From the NCBI GenBank assembly GCA_004519485.1, contig CP038108.1:868001-932000 (forward strand): 64,000 nucleotides of DNA. Reading direction: 5' to 3'. Shown here piece after piece: positions 23,157 through 35,600 of this stretch. Below the pieces are notes generated by a model, which was not told the DNA's origin, made no database searches, and saw nothing but the letters and a program-made list of their open reading frames with translations. This stretch comes from Nannochloropsis oceanica (taxonomy: Eukaryota; Sar; Eustigmatophyceae; Eustigmatales; Monodopsidaceae). Each line of letters starts with the position of its first letter. Position 1 is the first letter of the stretch. A program made the position numbers and the translations under genes.

Positions 23157-25487
23157 TCACGTCACCACTTGCCTTTCTTGTGCCTCCCTTTCTCTTCCTC
23201 CCCCTTCTTCTCCTTTCCTCGCCTCCCTGGCCTCTACTTCGTTTTCCCCGCCGGCACGAATGTCCGTGCCTTCATCCACCACAGATAGTGGACTAACCAA
23301 CGACGCCTCTTCCTGCGACGTCCACGACAAGGGCTCCTGCTTCAATTCTTCCTCCCGCCCTTCCTTCCTCCCTTCCTCCTCGTCCCCGGGCCCCAACAAA
23401 AGCGGCTCGGCTTCGTATCGATACAATTGCCCCATCCGTCCATCGTCATAATCCAAGTCCAGTAATTCATCTCCGTCCTCATCTCTCGCACTCCCTCGAA
23501 TGGTCCCTTTCACTTCCTCCCAGCCCCCGCCCTTCCACCGCGGCCGCTTTTGCCTCAGCAGCAGCCGACGCCCGATCAGCTTATCCTCCTTCCACGCCCT
23601 ATACCCCTCAGAGCGCTTAAATTCATCATAAAATCTTGCCACAATCGCTTTCACACTTTTGCTGGGCAACCTTTTTTGATGAATTGTCGCAAAACAACGA
23701 CGGTAAGCTCGCACCCCTTCCTCAAACGCGACCATCTCGGCCGGCGTCCATTCCTGCAACGCCGCCGCTCTTCCCCCCCCCGTCAAGGCCACCACACGTT
23801 CTAAATCACCTTTTCCCCACGATGGGGACCAAACAAGAGTTGCCCGCCGGTCCTCCTGTCGTTTCCGACGCCTGCTACCCGGCTGCTGCTGCTGCTGCTG
23901 ATGATGATGATGATGATTCTCTCCACTGCAGGTGGTAGTCCTATCCCCCAAGCTACTAATTGTCGTAGGTCTCTCCTTGTCCTCCTGTCCTTCCTCCTCT
24001 TCACCTGCTTTTTCTCCCTCTTCTTCCGGCCCCTCCTTCCTTCCTACGATCAGGTCGGGAAGGACTGCTTGGAAATCGGCTCCAATCCGTTCCCACTCAT
24101 CTGCTTCTCCTGCGGCAGCAGGATCAGCAGCGGCCTCAGCGGCTTCTAATGCCGGTGGTTGTGCTAGTGGTGCTGGGTGCGGTGGGGAAGGGAAGGGGAA
24201 GGCCAGCCGCTGTCCTTCAGGAGGAGGAGGAAGGTGGCAGCTGGATGAGGATAAAGAACCGAGAGACGCCCGGCGAGTTGGAGAGACGGAAGAAGGAGTA
24301 GGGGGGGGGAATGAGCCCTCAAAATACTGCTGCTGCTGTTGTATGTCGCTCGACGCCGCTATCATGCCCGCCATCTCGTCAAAGGACATTCCTCCTCCTC
24401 CTCCTCCTCCTCCTCCTCCTCCACCACCACCACCACCACCACCACTGTGACTAGTACTAGTACCTAATCCTCCCAATGACATCGAAGAAGAAATCGATGA
24501 CGACGACACCGTCGGCAATAATCTACCACCACCACCATTATTACCAGGTGCTGCCGGAGGTTTCCTCGCTCGCGGCGGTGAGGACGCCCCCATGACGGTC
24601 CGTTCCTGATTCCAGTCCGATTCATCCATCCCTGCCCCATATCCACCCCATCCTCCCTCTCCCGCTCCATTCCCTCCCACCCCTCCCACAAAATGCCCGT
24701 GCTTGTCTTCACGGACAAGCATACTTTTGCTGCTCCTGTGGGAAGAGAAGCGAGCGGACATGGAAATAATGCCTCCCCCTCCCCCTCCTGCTGAAGCTGG
24801 CCTGTGAGACTCATCCATGGAGGAGGCACGGCGGGTAAATCCCCCGCCTTCACCTTTCTCCCTTAAAACTTCTCGACCTTGTCCGTGGACGCTACTATTT
24901 GACCTGTCACGCCATACAGGCAAGATTATCGATGAGAAAAATGAATTCGGACGCTGTTGCTGTTGTTGCTGCTGTTGTTGTTGCTGCTGTTGCTGCTGTT
25001 GCTCCTGTTGCTCCTGTTGTTGTTGCTCATGTTGTTGTTGCTGCTGCTGCTGCTGCTGCTCCTGGTAGTGGTGCTGCTGCCCTCCACTCTCTCCCCTGTC
25101 CACCACCATCGCTTCAAGGTCGGATCGATGATGTTGCCACTCCCCATTACTTGACTCATCGCCATAATTATCACCATTACCACCATCATTTTTGTTTGCC
25201 CCTCGCAACAAAACAGTTGATTTCGAGAATGAAAAAGGGTGATTGTCAACAGTTGGAGAACCATAGGTCGGGTTTAATTGCCGCGAAGCCTGATTGGTGC
25301 TTTTACAAAGAGGAGGGTAATGCCCTCCTCCTCTTCCTCCTTCTCCTCTTTCTTCTTCTTCCATCTCTCCCCATCTCTCGTCATCTCTCCCACCACCATC
25401 CAAGGCTGGGGAGGCAGTGACAAGGAGGGGAGTGAGAGGCTCGTACTGCAGAGGGAAGTCAGACGGACGGATGGACGAGAACGCATG

Positions 25488-25528
<41 letters not shown>

Positions 25529-25967
25529 CTGCTGCTTCTGTTTTGACTTCCTCCACCCTGTCCGCTACTGCTCCAGCTCTTATTCCCTTTTTTTCGTGTT
25601 CTTCTTCTCCTCGTTCTTCTTCCTCTTGGCCTTGAAGGGTGATAGCTGTCCCCTGAGGAGCGAGGGCATGTAGTCTCTCTTCCCCTCCCTGAAAAGCAGC
25701 GGACGGCAGCTCCAGCTTGGGCATACCTTCCTCAACACATGTTGCCGCTGCTATAGCTGCTGTAGATGATGGCGACAGGAGTAGAGTGGGAGCAGGCGGA
25801 GGCTCGTCATCAAAGACAGCTGTAAGGTCCACCTCATCGTGGCCCAGGCCACGTTGGGACTGCTGCTGCTGCTGCGGGCGGTGATACGGTATCGGCGGAC
25901 GTGGGGTCGGTGAGGGGATCTCATCCAATCTGAAACGTTTCACCGCCCGCTGCGCCCCCTCTTTCAT
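23157..25967 (-). CDS. SANT/Myb-like domain protein, probable chromatin corepressor subunit
   Basis: 936 residues from the ATG at 25967. The only clear domain is a SANT domain near residues 735-795: LQEWTPAEMVAFEEGVRAYR, then KSVKAIVARFYDEFKRSEGY. It is closest in look to the SANT of MIER/MTA/RCOR-type histone deacetylase partners; no ELM2 domain is seen before it. The first 700 residues are low complexity: a Gln-rich run (about 300-340), a Gly run (about 508-526), Ala and Glu runs. The frame stays open upstream of the ATG to near 26108 and reads coding-like (KPKPPPKGRAGGGLLEIQDE), so a 5' exon or earlier start is possible. A GTAAGT donor on this strand ends at 26141, but I could not join it in phase. 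Function beyond the domain is inference. Confidence 0.75.
24953..25070 (-). repeat. Gln-rich tract coded by mixed CAA/CAG
   Basis: CTG/TTG triplets on the plus strand encode about 35 Gln, broken by Glu and His, on the minus strand. The mix of CAA and CAG suggests the Gln run itself is kept, not just a pure microsatellite. Confidence 0.85.
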
Positions 25968-27237
25968 GGGTTGTGCGGCCTCTGCCTCGTCTTGGATCTC
26001 CAGCAGGCCTCCTCCCGCCCTCCCGCCCTTCGGCGGAGGCTTTGGTTTGTTTCGAAAGTCGGTTTGGGAAATTAGTATTTTTTATGCCAAATATACAGTA
26101 TGTCTTCCTAAACTCTCTCCAACCGAATCTAGATACTTACAACTGCCGGGTCGACGCCTTGCATCCTCAGCGCCGCACCCTGCTCTCGTTATGGCATACA
26201 CCTGAGGTGGGAAGGGTAAAGCATCAGTGAGCCAAACAATTTGGTACTTCTGCCTGAAGTACAGAATGGGGACATCGCAGCTAAAGCTCCAATTACTGGC
26301 ACTCCGCATCAAGGGCACAGGTTTTTTCGCGTGTCCTCCCCAACTTGCTGCTATTCAACGAATAGCGGGAACGCCGCCCATGTATGGGGAGTTAAATCAA
26401 CAAAGGAAAACCAAATGACCGAGGCGGACAATTAAGCAATTGAGTATCAGTTACTCTGTCTCAATTTGAGCCTTAATTTCACGACTTACCGTTCCCTATT
26501 AATTCAAAGGCATAGCGTTTGTTTGGTCTTAGTCCTGAGCTGCCGTGTTACCGCAATGCGAGCGATCTGTTCTAGCTTAGAAAAGTGACGCAAACGGGTA
26601 GGGAGAAGAGTTAGAGGTGTGCCAAGCACAGGCAATATGATTAGAAGACATGTAGGCTGGCGACTGAGTGGGTGAGAGTCCCAGAGGTTGGCGCAGGAGT
26701 GCGTCATGTGCCTGCCAAGTTTTGTTTTAGCACTTCCGGGTAGTTGTATTTTTTCCGCCGGTAGCCGTTATCACAATCCTATAGATCTATCGCATGCAAC
26801 CTGACGTCCTCTAGGAATTGCATACGAGGGCAAGCTCTCCAACAATTAAATGTTGCTGTTGCATATACTTACTCCTATTCTTGTCCGAGAAGCTCTTCCG
26901 GGTAGGCCGGGTCTTCTTGTGGGCCCTACTTCTACTGTGACAGGATAAAAATGAAAACAGGTCTGCCACCTAGATGGACACATAGTCGTTTGTAGGTATC
27001 TTCTTTACTTATTTCTCGTTCTATTGTCTTCTGCCTGAATGCGTGCCATTTTCCTCTTTTTCTCTCTACTCTCCCCTCTGCACACTTAAATTACCTTTCT
27101 CTCTCCCCCACCTCCCTCTCACTCTTCCAGGAACTCTTCTCATTCCTTCCCTTGCTCTACTCATATCCATTCTTGTCCCCGCTAGCCTGATCTCAACACA
27201 CCACCTGCCTCCCTCCACCTCCCTCCTCCCTTCACTC
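25968..27237. other. Intergenic, 5' flank of SANT gene and 3' flank of atlastin gene
   Basis: About 1.27 kb. The first 140 bases are likely coding or leader of the SANT gene. On the minus strand, 26141-26201 looks like a small exon (acceptor CCTCAG, donor GTAAGT), of unknown use. No RNA gene recognised in the rest. Confidence 0.45.
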
Positions 27238-29179
27238 TTACGCCGTCTTCAAATGCATATGACTGCGATCCATCCCCAGCAACACAGGCATGATCTGCCG
27301 AACATAATCCACGAACATCTTCACCCGATTGAACGACAAAATTAGCACGAAAGTGACCAAAAACACATACACATGCCCCATGGCATTGGAGACACTTCTA
27401 CACAAGTACCTTCTTTCCAACGAACAAGAGCTCTCCAAATCCGCAACCCACCGCAGAATGAACGCAAAAGCTGCCACCAACAGCGGCAAGGCGTAGTATT
27501 CAAAATTCCGAAAGGGGTTTCGATTGGCATTTGCCTCCTCGTACCGGAGAAACAAATCCTCTATCTCCCCCAACACCCTCCCCCTAAATTCCTTCACTTG
27601 CGCTTTCCTACCAATGGTTGCGGTGGAGTTAAACAAACGCAAAGCCGCGTCTTTGCACGCCCGATGGTGCGCTAAAAACAGATCTACCTTCCGATACTCG
27701 TACGTCCGCGGACCGCAATAAGCATCCATCTCCCCCCTATATTTATTCAACGCTAATTGCAGCGCATTTTGATTGTTCGCCGATGCGGTGGCTTCGAGCA
27801 TCGTCTGGGCCTCGGGGAAACGCGTCCCGCTCTTGAACATCTCGACGTACGACAGAACATACTGCCTCAACTCCGGTGCCGTCAGATCGCGCTTATGAAT
27901 CCGCTTGGGCTCCAAATCAGGGCCGAACACCTCCCGGGCATAGTGATTGAGGAGCTGGCGGAAGAAAGGGTTAATCAGACTCACCTCTCCACTGTACCCT
28001 CGCTTGGGCACTTCCAACCCGGGGTGAGGCAGAATGAAACATCGAACCTTCTGGAAGCAACTCAAGATTTGCTCGCGGGTTTGGCGGAGGTCTTTGACGG
28101 AGCCCTTGTCGATCACGTCTTGGAGGTAGGCATCCATTTCCTCCTGAAAAGGAGGGAGGTGAGGGAGGGTAGGGAGGAGAGGGAGGGAGGGAAGGAAAAG
28201 AAGACATGGACTCTCATGACAGAAAATCAAGAAATTTTGGTAATGAGAAAGGGATGGAATGGAGGGTGGGAGAGAGGGCGGGAGGACAGGACCTACATAC
28301 CTTGAGCTTGTAAAACGGCAGCTCCTCATCAAAGTCCATCCAATCCCGCACCAAAAATTCCACACGTTGAAAGGGAATCTCGTCATCGTCCGGCAGCATC
28401 ATTTCTTCTCCATCCTCCTCCCCTCCCTTCCCCTCTTTCTCCTCGTCTTCCTTCTCGTCTCCCTTCTTCTTTTGCTGCTGCTTCTCCAAACTCTTCCTAC
28501 TTGTCGATTGCTCCTCCTGCAGCTGCTTTCCCGCTTCCCCCGCCAGAGCGATCCGTCCATACTCCGAAAACAATGCCAAGTGCTGCAAATTATCCTCCTG
28601 AATCCGGTTCTGAACATTATAAATCTGATACGATGACAACAGGGTACTTAACCCAAAAATACACGCTGTCAGATTCATGCTCGTCTCGTTATCGAACATC
28701 CCCTGGGTGTCCATCAACAACACGGCGACGTCCTCCCCATTTGCCACACGCCGGACGAACGGCTCCGACCACATCCAAATTCCCGTCGTCGTCCGCTCCT
28801 TACCCGCGCGCCACTGAAAGCTCGAATCCACATTGCTCCGCCCCGCCTCCCCCGCCAAGACCTTCTCGTTAATGTTCCCTTCCCGCAAGTCGCCTGCGGC
28901 CTTCATCCAGTCCTCGCTCTCGTCCAGGTCCGAGCCATGCCGCAGATACCGCAGCAAGAACGTCAACAAAAATGATTTACCTGTGCGAAAGGCCCCGACG
29001 ACGGAGACGACGGCAACCTTCATTTGCTTGGGCACTTGAGCCATGATGTTGTCCAGGTTGGCTTGCTCGAGATGAAAGGAATAATTTTCTTCCGCAGTAC
29101 CCAGACGGATGATTTGCAAGGGCCGGGGAGACTGCTTGGTGGTCGAGGGACCCGAAGGAGGGGCGTCGTCGTCCACCAT
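27238..29179 (-). CDS. ATL: Atlastin/GBP-like dynamin-family GTPase (2 exons)
   Basis: Atlastins fuse ER tubules. Exons complement(28301-29179) and complement(27238-28143) join in phase (donor GTATG, acceptor CAG) to 594 residues. The N-terminal GTPase has the P-loop GAFRTGKS near residue 62, TTTGIWMW (switch), DTQG near 158, and the guanine-specificity RD in FLVRDWMDF near 278. A Lys/Glu-rich insertion (about 235-265) sits inside the G domain. Next comes the helical middle domain (LRQTREQILSCF, GEVSLINPFF). Two hydrophobic segments near 508-528 and 545-568 form the membrane hairpin, followed by a short tail. The hairpin separates it from soluble GBPs. The plant-type RHD3/Sey1 family is longer, so the animal-type atlastin label fits better. 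Confidence 0.9.
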
Positions 29180-29826
29180 GGCTTTTGCGTTGTGCGTGGG
29201 AGCGCTGTATTATATGTTTTTGTATTGGGGATAGGGGAGGGAGAGTGAGATTAATGGTGCTTCCTTGGGCTCGCACGCTTATCTTGCGGCAACAGCCTAC
29301 CCGCGGCAGCCTTGCACTCCGTGTTGGCAAGGTGCAACGACCCTCCTGCCAGGCAGACACACGTGGTGCTCGCCACAAGCGTGATGATCATGCAAAACTC
29401 ATCTCGCTGTCGTAGAAGACGGCGAGCCTCAACAGACAAGCGTTCGTTTCTTGGCTTGCTTGGCCCATGAAGCAGTAACAGTGCACGACAAAGCAACAAG
29501 TACAAGCACAGAATAACGCTATGCTTACAATATCTATATGGTCCTTTTATATTTCTCCTTTCTGCTAGAATTTGAATTCTCCCCATATTTCTCGTCTCTT
29601 CACATGCACACACATGCCGACTTATCGCTTACCCCTTCCTGTTTTATTCTATCACCCTCACTTTGTGCCATTCCATGGCACATTGCGAATGTCAATCCCT
29701 TTCTTATTCCTTCTTTGAGTACATCTAGACATTTACTTTATTTTCCCGTTTGTCTCTGGTCTGTTTTTGTCTCCTCCTTTCGCTTTCTCCACTGATCACA
29801 CCTCCCATGTCTGGCATGCGATGTAT
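29180..29826. other. Intergenic, atlastin 5' flank and GH9 3' flank
   Basis: 647 bases with no supported ORF or RNA. It should hold the atlastin promoter (right-hand side of that gene) and the GH9 3' UTR. Confidence 0.5.
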
Positions 29827-31725
29827 TTACTTGTTGAGCTTCAAGACCAGCTGAGCAAGGCCGGCGCAAGCAGACGTGAAACCAGCATTGTAATCTATGT
29901 TTGGTGTGGTATAGTGGGTTTTACAATAAGTATGAGATCACAAACCAAAGAAAAATAAGGAAAACATATAAATCCCCCGCCTTCCCCACCCTCCTTTCTC
30001 ACCAGTCGCCACTTCGTTCGTCACGTAGTTCCCGCAATCATCCGAATAATCATCATTTTGCCCCGGACCACCCACCATTGCTCCGTACAGAATGTTAGGC
30101 TGAGGAGAACTCGAGCACCCGCACCATCCATTCCCACAGGACGCCCCCCGATGGTGAGGTGCGCGTGGGTACTTATCACCGAATCCAATCTGGTACGAAT
30201 AAAACGGCTGGTTCGTTTCGGGATTCACATCGCCACCCGCCTTCAAGATATAGTCGATTTGAGACTGGGCGAACTCAATGTAAGTCTTAGTTTCCAAACC
30301 ATGCTTCGCTGCCACCAGAGCCAAGAAGGCCGTATTGGCGCTATAACGGTTTGGGGCCCATTTATCAAAATACACAAGACCCTTGGGCGTGCGGGGTGTG
30401 TGATACATAAAGCTGTCCATGAAGCCCGCGAAGCCTTCCGAGTACTTCTCCTTCTTTGTCAGCTCGAACAGCAGCAACTGGACGGCAGACGATTTCTTGT
30501 CCCACGAAAACTCAGTCTTGTTGGTCACGGCGCAGCAGGCATCATAAAAGTCATTCTCGACCATGTTGAGGTATTTTTGCTCTTTGGTTGCCTTGTAGAG
30601 CCAGGTGGAGGCCCATCCCAGCTCGTCCCAGTAGCCGCTGTTCGTTTTAGGGAGAGTGTCGGTGTGAGCGATGGAGGGGGGGCCTTATTTGGCGGTGGTT
30701 ATGAGACACAAGCATGGGAGGGAATACATCTGCTGCTGACAAAGCCACAAGCTCATATACAGACAGGTGCAATTTTTCATCCTCCCCCCTCTCATTCCAA
30801 ACTAGGAAGCAGCATATCCTCACCGATTCCCCCCCCCCCCCCTCCAAGATCTTTTCCCCGTCTCCCTCCCCTCCTTCCCTCCTTCCCTACCCACCTATAA
30901 CTCTTATAATACGGCGCAGAGATGTCGCTCGATCCGCGATACTTATTTGCAAACTCAAACAGAGACTTCGCTTTCGCCTTCAACAAATCCGAATATTCCT
31001 TATCACCCTTAAACAAGATCGAACCCGCAGCCAAAGCTGCAGCGCCTTCAGCCGCAAATTCCGTCCCCGGGTTCTGAGGAGTCACAGCGAAGGAAGGACG
31101 GTTCATGTTCATCGACTCAGCCGCCCCCCAAAACTGATGATCTGCTCCTCCATCGCCCACTTGGACGTAGTACGTATTTTCGTCCGGATGGCACTTGAGC
31201 AAGTAATCCAATGGCCACTTGACGGTGTCAATGATGTTTGCCATCTCGCCAGACTTGGACCAAGCATCCCCAAATTCCAAAACCCCCCAAATCAATGTTG
31301 TCGCACTCCAGGCCATCGGAAAATTAAATTTCACATGGTCGCCTGCATCGTACCAGCCCCCCGTCAGATCTAGCCCGTGGTCTTGTCCGTCCCCCAGAGC
31401 ACTGTCTCCGCGCCAGGGGATGCGGTTGTTGGCAGGAAGTCGACCGCTGCATGGGAGGAGAGAGAGGGAGGGGGGAAAGATGTGCGTATACTGTTATGTT
31501 TGTCAAATGTCATATATGCTGCTTATGTTGATTCCATTTCATGGCTGACCTTCGTTGCGCGTCGTAAAAGAGGGTGGCCAGCTTCATGGCCTTGGGATAG
31601 TCAAGGTGGGTGGTGTCGGTCTTGCCACTGCTGTCCTTGGGTTTTCCCTCTGCAAAGGGACCTTGAGGTGTCGCGGTGAAAAGAAGAAGGGTCGCCAAGA
31701 TTTGTCGGGTGCGTTGGTAAAGCAT
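29827..31725 (-). CDS. Secreted glycoside hydrolase family 9 endoglucanase (4 exons)
   Basis: GH9 enzymes cut beta-1,4-glucan by inversion. Exons complement(31550-31725), (30895-31446), (30003-30637) and (29827-29894) join in phase to 476 residues. The ATG at 31725 opens a signal peptide (ILATLLLFTATPQGPFA). Family landmarks run in order: LFYDAQRSGRLPANNRIPWR, WYDAGDHVKF near residue 92 (catalytic base Asp pair), SGYWDELGWASTWLYKA, PHHRGASC near 405, and TNEVATDYNAGFTSACAG near 450 with the acid Glu. The last motif is split by intron 3, so the 68-base final exon is well supported. There is no carbohydrate-binding module or membrane anchor. Work on the cell's own cellulose wall is likely, by inference. 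Intron 2 carries a poly-C run. Confidence 0.93.
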
Positions 31726-32622
31726 GGTGTCCGAGTGGTGTGGAGAGACTGCTCTTTTGACTAAGGTTGTGCAGATATTGGATAGAAAAGACAAGTTGTG
31801 TGGGACGGGATGCGTATGTCGCTTGACGATAGGGAGATCACGAAGGGAAAACGGATATAGCGAGGCTGATGTACGAGTCTGTCTGAAGGTAAAGCTGCAG
31901 TTGCCGTGTGGTAAATTGGAGTGATGATGTGCAGGATGTGCGCAGGCAAAGAAAGAGGTATGCGCAAAAAAGCAATAAGCGAAGACAATTCTACTCTTCT
32001 GTGCAAGTAACCAGTGCGAAGGAATGTAGGCTTATGGCCAGGAAAGCCCCGATCTTGTCCTCGCGATTTGAATCGCACCAGAAAGCGTCGTTTGGGGAGC
32101 CAGGGAGATCTTGTCGGCATAACGGACGAGCGTTTTTGAGTTTGAAATGCTGATCTTGACGTTTCCCATTTTACGGACAGCATTGGGAAATTTGTGTACC
32201 GCATGCACCTAAACTCACTCTCTATTTCATAAAACGGGTCATTTGGCTGGTGTTTTTCCAGCGCTTTCTTTGTCTTGAGTCTTTGCGATCTAAAACTGAG
32301 GAGAGTGCGAAACGGCGAATTCAAATCAAACCTCCCCCCACTTGAGACGCAACCGACAGATCTCCTCCTCCCTTACCCGACGACGACGAACAAAAAACAC
32401 TAGAGGCCATCCATCCTGATTCTTTACATTTGCATTAATTTTCTTTCATCAGTTGTGCTGTCATTCTTGCTGGTAGCTGCTTTAAGTCGTCGCCTTTCAC
32501 TCCTTTTGCCTCCAAAAATCTGAATTCAATCTATGTCTGTTTTGCACCTCGCTACTTCGTTCCCTAGTCGTATAGCGGGAGCTCATATTCTTGAAAAGGT
32601 CTTTTATCCTTCTTCTACAATC
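31726..32622. other. Intergenic, GH9 promoter side and PHYLLO 3' flank
   Basis: About 900 bases between two minus-strand genes. A 187-codon open frame on the minus strand (31761-32324) has no family likeness and no low-complexity habit like the real genes here; I do not call it. Confidence 0.5.
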
Positions 32623-35600
32623 TCAAGGGGGGTCATTTCGTTTCCCGTTGCTGATCTCACGACCCGCCCGCTCAGGTGCTGCGTTCTCCTCCTCCTTCCC
32701 CACACTTCTCCTATCATCACACCACCGACCATCGTGCTTCATCTTTTTCATGCACCCATCCAAAAACTCATTGCAGCCTAGCACATCCACCAGCATGCTT
32801 CGACTCCCACAAATGACCAACCGACCATAACCATCCCGCCCAATCTCCCTTCCCTCTTCCTCCTCCTCCCCCTCCTCCCGTGCAAACACATCATACGTCG
32901 ACAACCCATGCAATGTGTGAACCCCGCCGGTCTTATTCTGTCTTGAAGTGCCCACACCCGAATTGAGCACCGAAGCTAGAACCGTCAAATGTGCGAGACC
33001 GACGCTGGACTCAAAGGATGAACTCACCACGCTCAGCAGACCCTTGGCACTCCCTAATGCATGCAAATCCAAACACACCTTCAACCCCCCCAACACCGTC
33101 GGCTTGAGCACCAAGGCCACCAGTCCCGCCAAACCCACCAAGTCGGACAAAGGACGAGGAGGAGAGGCCAGGGTTTCATCTAAGGCAAATTTGATTCGTT
33201 GCTCAGTCAGGTGGTAGAGCTCGGGAATGATCAAGGGGTCCCGGCACGGCTCTTCCAGGTATTCTACCCGCTCCGGTTGAGCCAGCCCGCGAATGAAGGC
33301 GGTAGCTTCTTCAAGAGACCACGATCGGTTAGCATCCAGGCGCAATCGATGCCCAGAGGCGAGTGCCGCTGTCATTATGTCGACTCGCTCGATGTCCTCC
33401 GAGACGGGTCTGCCACCCACCTTGACCTTGCGACTACCACCACCACTGCTGTTAAAACTGCTGCTGCTGCGTAACACCAAACCGTTCATGAATACCTGGC
33501 CAGTATGCAAGAGATGAAAAGGATTTCCTGCCGTTAATACTGCAGGCAGGCCCACTCTGTACTCTTGTGCCAACACATGGACCAGCGCCATCTCCACACC
33601 CGCCCTCACCGACGGCAATAACCCATCCCCCTTCCGGTCATTTCCGCCCTGCTGCTGCTGCTGCTGTACTTGTCCCTGCTGCTGCAACCACTCCATCCAC
33701 GCCGCCAATCCCCTGCTTCCCCCCACCTTCGGCAAGGCCCGTCCACGCAAAGATGAAGCTAATGCCTTCAACTGTCGTTCAGCCTGAGGGAGGGTCTCCT
33801 TACTGAACCCCGGTAGAGGATTAACCTCCCCCACTCCTATCACCCCCGAATCTGCCTCCAATGCCAGCAGCAGTCCCCGACGATGCGTCAACGGAGGCCC
33901 AGAAGATAATACCAAGGGCTTCTTCAGCGGTAGGGCAAAAGCCGTCCATCTCAAGCTCGCCACCCGCAACACATGCTGCTGCTGCAACGATGACGACGAA
34001 GAGGCAACCGCCAAAGATACCACGGACACCGAAGCTCCTCCTTTTGTCTTACCCCCTCCTCCTCCTCCTCCAGTGCCCGTGCCCTTCACTCTCTCCCCTC
34101 CCTGAGGATCCTCGAAATGCCTCCTGAGAAACGCCGTCGTCTCCCTCAGCATCTCTCCCTCCTTCTCTACCAAAACCGCATGCCCCGAATCATTAATACC
34201 TTTCACCTCCACCACTCTCCCCATGCCACCACCCCCAAGTCCCTCCCTACCTCCTTCCCTCCCTCCATCCCCCAACAATCCACCCCTCAATTCCTCCGCC
34301 AACCCTGAATATTTCTGATCATTCACACCATACACCACCAGCGTTGGCAGTGTCCCAGCTCTGACCCACTCCCACATTGATGGCTGCTGCGCCACACTCA
34401 TCCCAAGCAATGACCTCACCAGCCCACCTGGGTCTTCGCTCCTCGCTAAAGCCCCCCTCCGCCTTTGCATCATCCTTCCATATCCGGGTGACTTTTCGGC
34501 CAACCTACCCCACAGACTTTTGCTATACCACCATCTCAAAAACGCGTCCCAAGTTTCCCCTCCCTCCCTCGCCGCTTGTCCCAACCGTTCACCTAACCGA
34601 CGATCGTCCTCCCGCCTATCCAGACGTTCGCCCTCTGTCCTCAACCCAGGGTGAGCCGAGACAACAATTAAAGCAGAGAAGCGAGCGGGGTACTGTTGAG
34701 CCAGGAACATGGCGAGACGTCCACCCATGCTGTATCCCATCACTGCGCATTTCTCAATCCCCAAGCGATCGAGCAATTGTATCACAGCTAACGCGGTCAC
34801 AGGCAAGGAGTACACAACCGAAGAAGCAGCACCAGCAGTCTGAACAGCACTGCTCCCGTGCCCCGGCAAATCAACCGCCACACAATCATAATCCAAGGCC
34901 AGTCCTCCACCCCTCCCACCCTCCCGCATCCCCACACACACCCCACCACTCCCACTGCCACTCATACCCATCCCACCACCGCCACTGCTATTACTACTGC
35001 CACCGGTGCTGCTATTCGCACCGACCCCTCCGCCTGTCCACAGCAAAGGCGCCCAGTCCTCCTTACACCCCAAAAAGCCATGCAAAAGCAAGAGGGAGGG
35101 CTTGGCGCGGGGACCTGCGCGGATCCAATCTAATCGGAGGAGCTGCGTTAAGCCCGCGTGGAGGGAGGAACGAATGCCTGCCCCTAGCTGTCGATGGATG
35201 CGTACGTTTTGCGCCCGGTCGGTTAGGACTTCAATGAGGGAGGCACGGCCGCTAGCCTGGGCTAGGGCGAGGGCGGTGGTCAAGTCTCCAGCGGATTTGC
35301 AGTGTTGATAGGGGAGGTTGAATGCTTGGGTGACAGGACCGAATTGGAGGTCGTGTGGCGAATCGAAGAAGGGAGAAAAGACGTCGGCATGTCGCGCGAT
35401 GGGGAGGAAGGAGAAGATCCCCCCCCCTCCATTGTTGACCAACACAACAGTCAGGGGCATGGCAGGAGCAGAGGCGGAGGCAGGGGCTGCAGACAAGGCA
35501 TGTAGAGCATTTAGATCGTGCAAGCAGGCCATATCCCCCACCAATAAAGTGACTGGTTTCCCCAAGCCCGTGGCGTACCCCATTGCGGTGCTCAAAATGC

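Noticed and set aside
31761-32324. 187-codon minus-strand frame upstream of the GH9 gene
   Set aside because: No domain or signal peptide; overlaps the expected GH9 promoter.
34377-35237. 286-codon frame opposite PHYLLO (and similar long antisense frames over VPS13, the J protein and FHA-WDR70)
   Set aside because: Shadow frames of GC-rich coding DNA; the sense frames carry the conserved motifs.
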